A stretch of DNA of 64,000 nucleotides, from NCBI GenBank assembly GCA_963802375.1, contig CAWDIJ010000005.1, forward strand, positions 310,001-374,000, read 5' to 3'. Of this stretch, positions 40,594 through 48,672 are shown one piece after another. Every line of letters starts with the position of its first letter. Position 1 is the stretch's first letter. The position numbers were made by a program, and so were the translations under genes. The notes under the pieces were generated by a model that saw only the letters and a program-made list of their open reading frames with translations, did not search any database and was not told the origin of the DNA. Source of the stretch: JACDAN01 sp963802375. GTDB taxonomy: Bacteria; Actinomycetota; Thermoleophilia; Gaiellales; Gaiellaceae.

Positions 40594-40756
40594 GCGTGCC
40601 GAGCTCCGCGATGTCGCGGCGGAAGAACAGGGCGACCGTCCAGTCGGCCACGACGCGCAGCTTCGCCGACAGAAGCGACAGCTGGTACAGGTGGTACGTC
40701 CGCGTTACCCACCAGCCCAGGATGAGCGTCCCGCCTCGGGCCTCGTGGTCCGCCAC
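40562..40756 (-). pseudogene. Remnant of a type II NADH dehydrogenase (C-terminal membrane anchor only)
   Basis: The 64-residue frame contains GWWVTRTYHLYQLSLLSAKL and then RVVADWTVALFFRRDIAELG, which I recognise as the C-terminal amphipathic and membrane-anchor segment of bacterial NDH-2. No FAD or NADH domain precedes it; the first ten residues are unrelated, and the ECF sigma gene ends 30 bases upstream. It is therefore probably the tail of a deleted ndh gene. A short functional peptide cannot be excluded, since the frame is intact and has a GTG or later start. Confidence 0.6.
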
Positions 40757-40785
40757 GCCGTGGTTCTACACCACGAAGCCTGGAG

Positions 40786-41979
40786 CTATGCCAGAGCGGC
40801 GCGGCGCTGCTCGAGGAATCGACGTTCGGCCGCGTTCGTGGCGAGCTCCAGCGCTCGCTCGTACGCCTCGACCGCCTCCTCACGGCGGTCGAGCCGGCGG
40901 AGCAGGTCGGCGCGCGCGGCGTGGAGCAGGTGGTAGTCGTTCAGCCCCTCGATCCGGTCGATCAGGTCGAGGCCGCGGTCGGCGCCTTCCGCCATCGCGA
41001 CGGCCACCGCGCGGTTGAGCTCGACGATCGGCGACGGGGAGACCTGCGCCAGGCGGTCGTAGAGGGCGGCAACCGCCGGCCAGTCCGTCCGGCCTCCCGA
41101 GTGGACGGCCGCAATCGCCGCCTGGAGCTGGTAAGGGCCGACACCGCGCAGGTTCGCTGCCCGCTCGAGCACGCGACGGCCCTCGTCGATGCGCTCCGTG
41201 TCCCAGAGGGAGCGGTCCTGATCCTCCAGGAGCACGAGCTCGCCGCCGACAGTACGGGCCTCTCGGCGGGAGTCCTGGAAGAGCATCAAGGCGAGCAGCC
41301 CGAGCGCCTCCGCCTCATCCGGCATCAGCACCGCGAGCAGCTTGGCGAGCCGGATCGCTTCGTCGCAGAGCTCGCGCCGGACGAGATCGTCGCCCGAGGT
41401 CGCCTCGTACCCCTCGTTGAAGACGAGGTACAGGACGGCGAGCACCGACTCCAGCCGGTCGGGGAGCACTTCGTCGGGAGGCACGCGGAACGGGATGCCC
41501 GCCTCACGGATCTTGCGTTTCGCGCGGACGAGTCGCTGCGCCATCGTTGGCTCCGCGATCAGGAAGGCCCGGGCGATCTCCCCGGTTGCGAGGCCGCCGA
41601 CCTCCCGGAGCGTCAGCGCGACGCGGGCCTCGGTGGCGAGCGCCGGGTGGCAGCAGGTGAAGACGAGCGCGAGCCGTTCGTCGGGGATCGTGCTCACCTC
41701 GTCGTCCTCGCCGGGCAGCTCCTCGAGGCGCGCGAGGAGCTCGGTCTTCCGCTGGAGGGTCCGGTCTCGGCGGATCCGGTCGATCGCCCGGTTGCGCGCC
41801 GTCGTGACGATCCAGGCGCCCGGATTACGCGGCATGCCCTCAACTGGCCAGCGCTCCAGCGCTGTGGTGAACGCGTCCTGCACCGCGTCCTCGGCGAGGT
41901 CGAAGTCGCCGAGGACGCTGATGAGGATCGAGACCGCACGTCCCCACTCCTCGCGGAAGACGGCCCCGACGTCGGCCAG
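40786..41979 (-). CDS. ECF42-type RNA polymerase sigma factor with C-terminal TPR-like extension, apparent CTG start
   Basis: A sigma factor of about 397 residues. Region 2 has VFREEWGRAVSILISVLGDF, EDAVQDAFTTALERWP and NPGAWIVTTARNRAIDR. Region 4 has LALVFTCCHPAL and TLREVGGLATGEIARAFL. A roughly 200-residue helical C-terminal extension rich in Ala and Leu is characteristic of the ECF42 group. The first canonical start, GTG 41883, would remove most of region 2.1. The frame continues to CTG 41979, which follows the TAG stop of the DGPF gene with no gap. Two DGPF-protein genes upstream are the known genomic partners of ECF42, which supports the assignment. Confidence 0.87.
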   Translation of the reverse strand: MADVGAVFREEWGRAVSILISVLGDFDLAEDAVQDAFTTALERWPVEGMPRNPGAWIVTTARNRAIDRIRRDRTLQRKTELLARLEELPGEDDEVSTIPDERLALVFTCCHPALATEARVALTLREVGGLATGEIARAFLIAEPTMAQRLVRAKRKIREAGIPFRVPPDEVLPDRLESVLAVLYLVFNEGYEATSGDDLVRRELCDEAIRLAKLLAVLMPDEAEALGLLALMLFQDSRREARTVGGELVLLEDQDRSLWDTERIDEGRRVLERAANLRGVGPYQLQAAIAAVHSGGRTDWPAVAALYDRLAQVSPSPIVELNRAVAVAMAEGADRGLDLIDRIEGLNDYHLLHAARADLLRRLDRREEAVEAYERALELATNAAERRFLEQRRAALA

Positions 41980-42342
41980 CTACCCGCGCTCCACGATCGG
42001 GCGCACCTCGACGGAGCCGTACTCAGCCGCCGGGATCTTCGCGGCGTACGCGAGCGCCGTGTCGAGATCCGGGAGCTTCGTGTCGAAGAAGCCGCCGATC
42101 TGCTCCTTCGTCTCGGCGAACGGGCCGTCGGTAATCAGCACTTCGCCGTCGCGCACGCGGACCGTCTTCGCGGTACGGATGTCGTCGAGCTCCTTGCCGC
42201 TCATGTCCGGATCTGCCTTGCCGAGCTCCTCGAAGAACGCGTACCACTTCGGCAGCGACGCCTCGCTTCTCTTGGCGGCGTCCTCCTCGGACAGCTCGAA
42301 CCGGGGCTCCTGGTCGCTGTAGATCATCAGTGCGTAGCGCAT
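41980..42342 (-). CDS. DGPF-domain (YCII-related) protein 1
   Basis: A 120-residue protein with the namesake motif in VLITDGPFAETKEQIGGFF and the ferredoxin-like start MRYALMIYSDQE, ending in AAEYGSVEVRPIVERG. Such proteins are regularly encoded next to ECF42 sigma factors and are suspected to take part in signalling, though their biochemical role is unsettled. ATG 42342 starts it one base after the stop of DGPF gene 2, and its own stop touches the CTG start of the sigma gene. Confidence 0.88.
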   Translation of the reverse strand: MRYALMIYSDQEPRFELSEEDAAKRSEASLPKWYAFFEELGKADPDMSGKELDDIRTAKTVRVRDGEVLITDGPFAETKEQIGGFFDTKLPDLDTALAYAAKIPAAEYGSVEVRPIVERG

Positions 42343-42343
42343 C

Positions 42344-42688
42344 TCAGTTCTCCTCTCGCACGAAGACCGGTCGGACCTCGACTGCGCCGTGCTCGGCGGC
42401 GGGGATCTCGGCCGCGAGCTTGCATGCCTCGTCGATTGACTCGGCTTCGAGGATGAAGAAACCGCCGAGCGCCTCCTTGACCTCGGCGTACGGGCCGTCC
42501 GTGACCATCGAGTCGCCGTCCCGAACCCGGACGGTCGTGGCGGCAGTCGTCTCCTGGAGCTCGGCGCCTCCGACGACCCCGGGCCGCTCCGAAAACTCCA
42601 TGTAGCGCTGGTACACGGCCTGGCGCTCGTCGTCGCTCAGCTCGTTCCAGCCGTTCTCGCTCGCGTGAATCAAAGCCAGGAACTCCAT
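42344..42688 (-). CDS. DGPF-domain (YCII-related) protein 2
   Basis: A 114-residue paralogue of the neighbouring DGPF protein. It has MEFLALIHASENGWNEL, the motif variant MVTDGPYAEVKEALGGFF (Tyr for Phe), and the same tail pattern AAEHGAVEVRPVF. ATG 42688 is preceded by AAAGGAGACG, a strong ribosome site. The pair probably arose by tandem duplication and may form a heteromer; that is inference. It is the second gene of the small-ORF-DGPF-DGPF-sigma cluster. Confidence 0.88.
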   Translation of the reverse strand: MEFLALIHASENGWNELSDDERQAVYQRYMEFSERPGVVGGAELQETTAATTVRVRDGDSMVTDGPYAEVKEALGGFFILEAESIDEACKLAAEIPAAEHGAVEVRPVFVREEN

Positions 42689-42700
42689 TCGTCTCCTTTC

Positions 42701-42847
42701 TCAGGCTGCCCGGAGCCGTGCCAGCATCGTCTCATGGACGAGCAGCAGCTCGGGCCTCCCGAAGGGGTCGTGGTGGCGGAGCTCGTCGGTGATCGCCCGC
42801 CTCTTCGACGTCTCCCGTTCGATCAGATTCCTCCGAAGGCGCCTCAC
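42701..42847 (-). CDS. Small basic 48-residue protein upstream of the DGPF genes
   Basis: I do not recognise this protein, but it looks real. GTG 42847 is preceded by AAAGGAGGAGGC, one of the best ribosome sites in the window, and its TGA stop lies 12 bases before the DGPF gene 2 start. The product is Arg-rich at the N-terminus (RRLRRNLIERETSKRRA) and ends DPFGRPELLLVHETMLARLR. There is no signal peptide or membrane segment. It may be a leader or small partner of the ECF42 cluster. The frame runs on upstream into the helicase gene, but the ribosome site fixes the start. Confidence 0.6.
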   Translation of the reverse strand: MRRLRRNLIERETSKRRAITDELRHHDPFGRPELLLVHETMLARLRAA

Positions 42848-42894
42848 CGCCTCCTCCTTTCGTCGCTTGCACAGGAACGACGAACGGGCGGCGC

Positions 42895-45126
42895 CTAGAT
42901 CGACAGCATCCGTTGGAGGAGCTCGAGCGCGCCGGCCTTGTCGAGCGGCTCGTTCAGGTTGCCACACTTCGGCGACTGGACGCAGGACGGGCAGCCGTGG
43001 TCGCACGGGCAGCCCTCGAGCATGCGCGCCGTGTCTCCCACCCAGCCCTCGAAGACCTCGAAGCCGCGCTCGTTGATCCCGACGCCGCCGGCATGGCCGT
43101 CGTAGACGAAGATCGTCGGGCGCCCGGTCTGGAAATGCAGGTTCGTCGAAAGCCCGCCGATGTCCCAGCGGTCGCACATCGCCCAGAGCGGGAGAATCGC
43201 GATCATCGCGTGCTCCGCGGCGTGGAGCGAGCCGAGGAGACGTGGCATGTCGGTCAGGCCCTCGAGCTGCACATCGGTCGGCGTGTACCAGACGGCCTCC
43301 GTGTCGAACTCGGTCTCGGGGAGGTCGAGCGGGACGGTCTCGATCGTCTCGCCGTCGCCGATCCGCTTCCGCTGGTAGGCGACGACCTGCTCGGTGACCA
43401 CGACCCGGCCGAAAGAGAGGTCGAGGCCGAGCCGGCGCTCTTCGCGGAGCGGCTCGACGATTGCGGTCATCGTGTCCTTCTTCGCCTGGGTGTACTCGTC
43501 GCCCGTGTACGGCTCGACGAGGGCGGTGCGGTTCTCGAGGTCGAGCTCGGCGACGCGGTAGGACTCGCCGAGGTGGAGATAGACCGCGCCCTGGTGGACA
43601 GTCGAGTAGGCGCGCTCCCGCTCGACGAGGCCGAGGAGCGACCCCGTCGAGACGTCCACGACGGTGAAAGAGTCCGGCGTTGCCGAGCGGAGGCCGAACC
43701 GGCCCGCCGGATAGTCGCGTCCCGCCCAGACGAAGCCGCCGTTCTTCCGGCGGAGGTCCGGAAGCTCGGCTGCCCGCTCGAGGGCCTCAGGGCCGAGCGT
43801 CTCAACGTCGCCCTGGTCGAGCGGCGCCTCGAACGCTGCGGCGCGGACATGGCCGTCAAGGACGCGTGGGTTCGCGTAGTCGAGGATCGCCGCCTCGACC
43901 CTTCGGTCGAGCAGCGACTCGGGGTCGCGCATGAAGAACTGGTCGAGCGCGTCCTCGGTCGCGATCATCGCGGCGAGCCCGTGGTCCCGGCGGCCGGCGC
44001 GGCCCCACTGCTGCCTCAGGCTCGCGACAGTCCCGGGAAAGCCGACGCAGATGACTGCATCGAGAAGGCCCACGTCGATGCCGAGCTCGAGCGCGTTCGT
44101 CGCGCTGACCCCGAGGAGGTCGCCTTCGACGAGCCGGCGCTCGATCTCGCGGCGCTGGGCGGGGGTGTAGCCCGCGCGGTACGGAGAGAGGCGGGTGGCG
44201 TCGCCGAGCCGCTGGGCGGTGAAGCGGTGGACGAGCTCCGCCGACTTGCGGCTCTTGGCGAAGCAGAGCGTCCGTACACCGCGCTCGACGAGCGAGGCCA
44301 TCAGACGCGAGGCCTCGCCGAGTGCGCTGGCCCGCAGCCCGAGCTCTTCGTCGGTGAGCGGCGGGTTCCAGAGCAGAATTGTCCGTTCGGCCTTGGGTGC
44401 GCCGTCGTGCTCGATCGTGGTCGCCTCCGCGCCGACCAGCCGGTGCGCGAGCTCTCCAGGGTTCGCGATCGTCGCCGAGGCAAGGAGAAACTGCGGATCG
44501 GCGCCGTAGATCCGGGCCAGGCGACGGAGCCGGCGAAGGACGTTCCCGACGTGTGAGCCGAAGACGCCGCGGTAGACGTGCGCCTCGTCCACGACGACAT
44601 AGCGGAGGTTGTGGAGCACGTCGCCCCAGCGGTCGTGGTGCGGGAGGACGCCGACGTGGAGCATGTCCGGGTTGGTCAGGATCAGGTTCGACCACTTGCG
44701 GATTTGCCAGCGGCGACTCGACTCGGTGTCGCCGTCGTAGATCGCGGGCTTGATCGCTGGCGGCTTCAGCTCCGTGAGCGACCTGATCTGGTCCTGTGCG
44801 AGCGCCTTCGTCGGGTAGAGGTAGAGCGCGCGGCTCTTCGGCTGGCGGGCGAGGGCGTCGAGGACCGGGAGGTTGAAGGCGAGCGTCTTGCCTGAGGCCG
44901 TTCCGGTCGCGACGACGAGGTGCTCGCCGCGCTGCGCCGCGTCCCAGGCGTCGGCCTGGTGGGTGAAGAGCTGCTCGATTCCGCGGGCGGCGAGGGCGTC
45001 GGCGACCTTGGGGTGGAGGCCTCCTGGGAGGGGTGCGACCCGGGGCTGGCGAGCAGGCTCCCCACCGACGTACGCGACCTCCTCGCCCTCCAGGAGGTCG
45101 CTCCAGAGGTCGGCCGCAACGCTCAT
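42895..45126 (-). CDS. DEAD/DEAH-box helicase, MrfA/YprA-like with DUF1998-type zinc cluster
   Basis: A 743-residue superfamily 2 helicase. Motif I lies in VVATGTASGKTLAFNLP near 70, motif II is DEAHVYRGVFGSH, motif III is LLASATIANPGE, motif V is GVSATNALELGIDVGLLDAV, and motif VI is QQWGRAGRRD. The C-terminus has four clustered cysteines in CPCDHGCPSCVQSPKCG, the metal site of the MrfA family, which repairs mitomycin-type lesions in Bacillus. ATG 45126 overlaps the methyltransferase stop by four bases. No MrfB-like exonuclease gene is next to it. Confidence 0.92.
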   Translation of the reverse strand: MSVAADLWSDLLEGEEVAYVGGEPARQPRVAPLPGGLHPKVADALAARGIEQLFTHQADAWDAAQRGEHLVVATGTASGKTLAFNLPVLDALARQPKSRALYLYPTKALAQDQIRSLTELKPPAIKPAIYDGDTESSRRWQIRKWSNLILTNPDMLHVGVLPHHDRWGDVLHNLRYVVVDEAHVYRGVFGSHVGNVLRRLRRLARIYGADPQFLLASATIANPGELAHRLVGAEATTIEHDGAPKAERTILLWNPPLTDEELGLRASALGEASRLMASLVERGVRTLCFAKSRKSAELVHRFTAQRLGDATRLSPYRAGYTPAQRREIERRLVEGDLLGVSATNALELGIDVGLLDAVICVGFPGTVASLRQQWGRAGRRDHGLAAMIATEDALDQFFMRDPESLLDRRVEAAILDYANPRVLDGHVRAAAFEAPLDQGDVETLGPEALERAAELPDLRRKNGGFVWAGRDYPAGRFGLRSATPDSFTVVDVSTGSLLGLVERERAYSTVHQGAVYLHLGESYRVAELDLENRTALVEPYTGDEYTQAKKDTMTAIVEPLREERRLGLDLSFGRVVVTEQVVAYQRKRIGDGETIETVPLDLPETEFDTEAVWYTPTDVQLEGLTDMPRLLGSLHAAEHAMIAILPLWAMCDRWDIGGLSTNLHFQTGRPTIFVYDGHAGGVGINERGFEVFEGWVGDTARMLEGCPCDHGCPSCVQSPKCGNLNEPLDKAGALELLQRMLSI

Positions 45127-45785
45127 CTGCGGGCCACGAGGGCGACGAGGTACGGGTAGTCGTCCTCTCCGTCCTCCTCGAAGTGCTCGACCCGGAGGCC
45201 GGCCGATGTGAATGCGGACAGGAATTCGCCAAGCGGGACATGCGAGGCGCCGACACGCGCGCGGAGCCCGTCGGGGTTGAAAACGCCGGGCTCGGCATCG
45301 TCGTACCGGCGGGCCGGGCGGTAGCCCGGGTGGAGCTCGGGCACCCCCCGGGCGAAGCGGAACAGCGCGTGGGGCCCCACGAAGCACGGGTGCCCGCCGG
45401 CGTAGACGAACGGCCCGTTCGCTCTGAGAACCCGTGCGACCTCTCGCACGGCAGCGGCGAAGTCGTCGATGTCCGTGTGCGTCCAGGTCGAGACGGCCGC
45501 GTTGAAGCTTGCGTCCTCGAAGGGAAGCGTCGAGGCATCGGCCTGGACGACGTCGATGCCTCGGGCGCTGGCGCGGCGCAGCATGTCCTCCGACGCGTCA
45601 ACTCCGGTGACCTCCCATCCCCGGTCGCGGAAAGCCAGCGTGTGTGCGCCGGTACCGCACCCGAGGTCGACGAGTGTGCCGGGGCCAGGGCCGAGCAGGC
45701 GGAGCGCCGCGGCGCGCCCGTGATCGTGTAGCTCGCCAAGGAACTCCGTGTCGTACCAGTCGGCGATTCCGTCGTAGCGCGCCAT
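45123..45785 (-). CDS. Class I SAM-dependent methyltransferase
   Basis: A 220-residue Rossmann methyltransferase. Motif I is LVDLGCGTGAHTLAF near 40, motif II GWEVTGVDASEDML, and motif III VVQADASTLPFEDASFNAAV. The target-specific C-terminal half is not recognisable to me; it resembles generic small-molecule (UbiE-like) methyltransferases. ATG 45785 starts it, and the stop overlaps the helicase start (ATGA), so the two are co-translated. Whether that means a joint DNA or RNA role is open. Confidence 0.85.
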   Translation of the reverse strand: MARYDGIADWYDTEFLGELHDHGRAAALRLLGPGPGTLVDLGCGTGAHTLAFRDRGWEVTGVDASEDMLRRASARGIDVVQADASTLPFEDASFNAAVSTWTHTDIDDFAAAVREVARVLRANGPFVYAGGHPCFVGPHALFRFARGVPELHPGYRPARRYDDAEPGVFNPDGLRARVGASHVPLGEFLSAFTSAGLRVEHFEEDGEDDYPYLVALVARR

Positions 45786-45845
45786 CGTTCGATGCTAGCC
45801 CCGTGCCTGGAACCTCCAGAGCGCGTTCGGTGTAGAGGAGCGAAT

Positions 45846-47015
45846 ATGTGGATCCGGGCCGGGTTCATCCTCGCTGCACTCGCCGTTGTCGCGGGCGGCC
45901 CCGCGTCCGCTACGGAAAGTCCTAGGGTCTCCCTGACCTCGCCTCGCTCCGGCCTTGTGGCCGGTCGGCCATGGACGGCGGTGGTGCGCGTCCGCGGCGC
46001 ACGACCTGCCCGCGTAGCGCTGACGGCGACGATTGGACGCCGGCGCGTGGCGGCGTCGGCTCGAAGATGGCGCGGCGACCGGTACCGGGCCCGTCTCGTC
46101 TTCCCCGCTCCGGGCCGGTGGCGCCTCACCGCCCAAATCGGCCGGAAGCGCGTTCGGCTCGGTACCGTCGCGGTCCGGGCGGCGATCCGTCCGCCCGTCG
46201 TGCTCGCCGCTCCGACCGAGGCGGTCCTCGAGCCGAACGGCTCGATCCTCGTCGCCGAGAGCGGGCAGTCGCGCCTCGCCCGAATCGACCCCACCACGGG
46301 CCGTGCCACCCTCGTCACCCGGATCGTCCAGCCGTACGGCCTCGTGCTGACGCCGTCGGGCGTCCTCTACTCCACGTCCGAGAGCACGGTCGTCCGGGTC
46401 GAGAGCGGCGGCTCGAAGACCACGATCGCCGACGCCGGTGAGGATGTCGGGCCGCTCGCGCTCGACTCGTCGGGCAACCTCTACTTCAGCACCGTCTCGC
46501 GAATCTTCCGCATCGAAAATGGCACGGGCGCGGTGACGCACTATGCGGGCACCGGGATCCGCGGAGGCGGGGGCGATGGCGGGCCTGCGCTCGCGGCGGA
46601 GCTCGACGCTCCGCATGGCCTTGCTGTTGGGCCCGATGGAGCGCTCTACGTTGCGGACACGGGAAACCACCGCGTCCGTCGCATCGATACGGCCACCCGC
46701 GTGATCACCGCTTTCGCGGCTGCAGTCGGTCCGGCCGGCCTAGCGTTCGGCCCCGGCGGGGCTCTGTACGTCGCCGAGCGGGACGGCCAGCGGGTGTCCC
46801 GGATCGACCCGACCGGGGCGAAGACCGTTGTCGCGGGAACCGGTGTGAGAGGCGGAAGCGGTGAAGGCGGTCCCGCGGTCGCGGCTCAGGTCGACGAGCC
46901 GTTCGACGTCGTGCCGGCGCCCGGCGGCGAGCTGTTCATCGTAGAGAGCGGCGTGTCGGGAGGCATCCGCCATGTCGACGCTTCGGGAGTCATTCGCACG
47001 ATCCGCCGCCGCTAG
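45846..47015 (+). CDS. Secreted NHL-repeat / SMP-30-like beta-propeller protein
   Basis: A 389-residue exported protein. The signal peptide is IRAGFILAALAVVAGGPASA; a beta-sandwich-like Arg-rich stretch to about 115 follows, then six-bladed-type NHL repeats: ILVAESGQSRLARID, GLAVGPDGALYVADTGNHRVRRID, GLAFGPGGALYVAERDGQRVSRID. ATG 45846 has GAGGAGC upstream. No catalytic residues are evident; these propellers usually mediate binding. Its TAG stop is part of the TAGACT hexamer that may drive the thiamine operon. Confidence 0.8.
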   Translation: MWIRAGFILAALAVVAGGPASATESPRVSLTSPRSGLVAGRPWTAVVRVRGARPARVALTATIGRRRVAASARRWRGDRYRARLVFPAPGRWRLTAQIGRKRVRLGTVAVRAAIRPPVVLAAPTEAVLEPNGSILVAESGQSRLARIDPTTGRATLVTRIVQPYGLVLTPSGVLYSTSESTVVRVESGGSKTTIADAGEDVGPLALDSSGNLYFSTVSRIFRIENGTGAVTHYAGTGIRGGGGDGGPALAAELDAPHGLAVGPDGALYVADTGNHRVRRIDTATRVITAFAAAVGPAGLAFGPGGALYVAERDGQRVSRIDPTGAKTVVAGTGVRGGSGEGGPAVAAQVDEPFDVVPAPGGELFIVESGVSGGIRHVDASGVIRTIRRR

Positions 47016-47018
47016 ACT
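47013..47018 (+). promoter_or_regulatory. -10 box of the TPP-riboswitch thi operon
   Basis: TAGACT ends about seven bases before the predicted 5' end of the riboswitch, the spacing expected for transcription to begin at the aptamer. It overlaps the stop codon of the preceding gene. No consensus -35 was found. Confidence 0.5.
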
Positions 47019-47023
47019 TCTCC

Positions 47024-47096
47024 CACCGGGGTGCCGCAAGGGCGGCTGAGATCACACCCGTCGAACCTGATCCGGGTCATGCCGGCGGAGGGAGTC
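47024..47096 (+). ncRNA. TPP riboswitch (THI element)
   Basis: The conserved blocks appear in order: CGGGGTGC (47028-47035), GGCTGAGAT, CACCCG, GAACCTGATCCGGGTCATGCC in pieces around 47063-47083, and GGCGGAGGGA. It precedes thiD, thiM, thiE and thiL, exactly the expected genes. The closing helix includes GGAGGGAG, the ribosome site of the thiD TTG start, so control is probably at translation initiation: TPP binding would hide the site. No separate terminator hairpin was seen. Confidence 0.95.
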
Positions 47097-47933
47097 TTGG
47101 AAGTTCCTCGAGCACTGACGATTGCGGGGTCCGACTCCGGCGGCGGCGCGGGGATCCAGGCCGACCTGAAGGCGTTCGCGGCCGCCGGCTGCCACGGGAT
47201 GTCGGTGATCGTCGCGCTGACCGCGCAGAACACCCTTGAGGTCACGGCGGTGCACGAAGCACCGCCCGAGTTCGTTCGTGCGCAGCTCGAGGCGGTCTTC
47301 GACGACATCGGTGTCGACGCGGTGAAGACGGGGATGCTGTTCTCCGCGGAGCTGATCCGGACCGTGGCCGACTTCCTCGCCGACGTCCCCGTTCCCCTGG
47401 TCGTGGATCCGGTCATGGTCGCAAGCAGCGGCGCGAAGCTCCTCCAGGATGACGCGATCGACGAGCTCGTGGCGAAGCTTTTCCCTCTCGCGACAGTCGT
47501 GACGCCGAATTGGCACGAAGCACAGGTCCTCGCGAGCCACGCCCGAGGGACAGTCCCTCGCGAGCCGCGCGCGCTCGCGGAGGCGATCGTCGAACGAGGA
47601 GCACCAGCAGTCGTCGTCACCGGGGGACACGGACCGGAGCCGGTCGACCACCTCTTCGACGGCGAGCAGCACGTCGAGATCCCCGTCGAGCGGCACGACG
47701 TCCCTGCCACGCACGGTGCCGGATGCACGCATTCCGCCACGCTCGCGGCGCTTCTCGCTCGCGGGTATTCGCTCGTGGAGGCGAGCCGCGGCGCGGCCGC
47801 CGCGGCCGCCTCCTCCGTTCGGAACGGTCTTACCGAGATCGGCGCAGGCGACGGGCCCGTCGACGTCCTCAACGTGAAGGAGCGCGATGGCGATCTTGCC
47901 CGGAGCGACGCTGCGCATACTGCGCGCGCGTAA
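47097..47933 (+). CDS. thiD: Hydroxymethylpyrimidine/phosphomethylpyrimidine kinase ThiD
   Basis: A 278-residue ribokinase-family enzyme that phosphorylates HMP twice for thiamine synthesis. It shows ALTIAGSDSGGGAGIQADLKA at the N-terminus, AVKTGMLFSAELI, VVDPVMVASSGAKLL and the C-terminal anion hole THGAGCTHSATLAALLA. TTG 47097 follows the riboswitch ribosome site by a few bases; an earlier in-frame GTG at 47031 lies inside the aptamer and is rejected. The thiM ATG lies 47 bases before its stop, so the frames overlap. Confidence 0.94.
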   Translation: MEVPRALTIAGSDSGGGAGIQADLKAFAAAGCHGMSVIVALTAQNTLEVTAVHEAPPEFVRAQLEAVFDDIGVDAVKTGMLFSAELIRTVADFLADVPVPLVVDPVMVASSGAKLLQDDAIDELVAKLFPLATVVTPNWHEAQVLASHARGTVPREPRALAEAIVERGAPAVVVTGGHGPEPVDHLFDGEQHVEIPVERHDVPATHGAGCTHSATLAALLARGYSLVEASRGAAAAAASSVRNGLTEIGAGDGPVDVLNVKERDGDLARSDAAHTARA

Positions 47934-48672
47934 GCCGCTCGTCCACCAGATCACGAACTACGTCGTCATGAACGAGACGGCGAACGCGACCCTCGCGCTC
48001 GGCGCCCTGCCGGTCATGGCGCACGCGCCGGAAGAGGTCGAGGAGATGGCCGCGAACGCGGGCGCGCTCGTGCTCAACATCGGGACGCTCTCCGAGCACT
48101 GGATCGAGGCGATGCTGCTGGCCGGCAAGGCGGCGAACGGCCCGATCGTCCTCGATCCGGTCGGCGCGGGAGCGACCCGTTACCGGACGGAAACTGCCAA
48201 GCGCCTCCTGGACGAGCTGAACATCACGGTGGTTCGTGGCAACTCGGCGGAGATCGCCACTCTCGCCGGGCGGGAGGCCGAGATCCGCGGCGTCGAGTCG
48301 ATCGGAGTGACAACCACCGCCGAGGTCGTCCGCGACGCGGCCCGGACTCTTGGCACAGTCGTCTCGGTCACCGGCCCCACCGACCACGTCTCGGACGGCA
48401 AACGAGTCGTCACGATCTCGAACGGCCACGCACTCCTTGCCACAGTCAGCGGCACCGGCTGCATGTCCACGGCGGTCACTGGCTCATTCCTCGCAGCCAA
48501 GGGGAAGGAGCCGCTCGAAGCAGCGGCCGAGGCACTAGTCGCCTTCGGCGTCGCCGGGGAGGACGCCGCACGCCACGCCCAGGGCCCCGGCACATTCCAC
48601 GCCGGGCTTTACGACGCGCTCTACAACCTCGACCCGGACACGCTGGACAGCCGCGCGAAGGTGACTGAATGA
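47887..48672 (+). CDS. thiM: Hydroxyethylthiazole kinase ThiM
   Basis: A 261-residue kinase that salvages thiazole. It has PLVHQITNYVVMNETANATLALG, MAHAPEEVEEM, IVLDPVGAGATRYRTE, the nucleotide stretch VVSVTGPTDHVSDG and the catalytic cysteine loop ATVSGTGCMSTAVTGSFLA. ATG 47887 lies inside the thiD end, and the stop overlaps the thiE ATG by four bases. Its presence without thiC or thiG nearby suggests the operon serves salvage or joins pathways encoded elsewhere. Confidence 0.95.
   Translation: MAILPGATLRILRARKPLVHQITNYVVMNETANATLALGALPVMAHAPEEVEEMAANAGALVLNIGTLSEHWIEAMLLAGKAANGPIVLDPVGAGATRYRTETAKRLLDELNITVVRGNSAEIATLAGREAEIRGVESIGVTTTAEVVRDAARTLGTVVSVTGPTDHVSDGKRVVTISNGHALLATVSGTGCMSTAVTGSFLAAKGKEPLEAAAEALVAFGVAGEDAARHAQGPGTFHAGLYDALYNLDPDTLDSRAKVTE

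Noticed and set aside
47031..47096. Longer thiD reading from GTG 47031
   Set aside because: Those codons lie inside the TPP aptamer, and conserved ThiD sequence begins only after TTG 47097.
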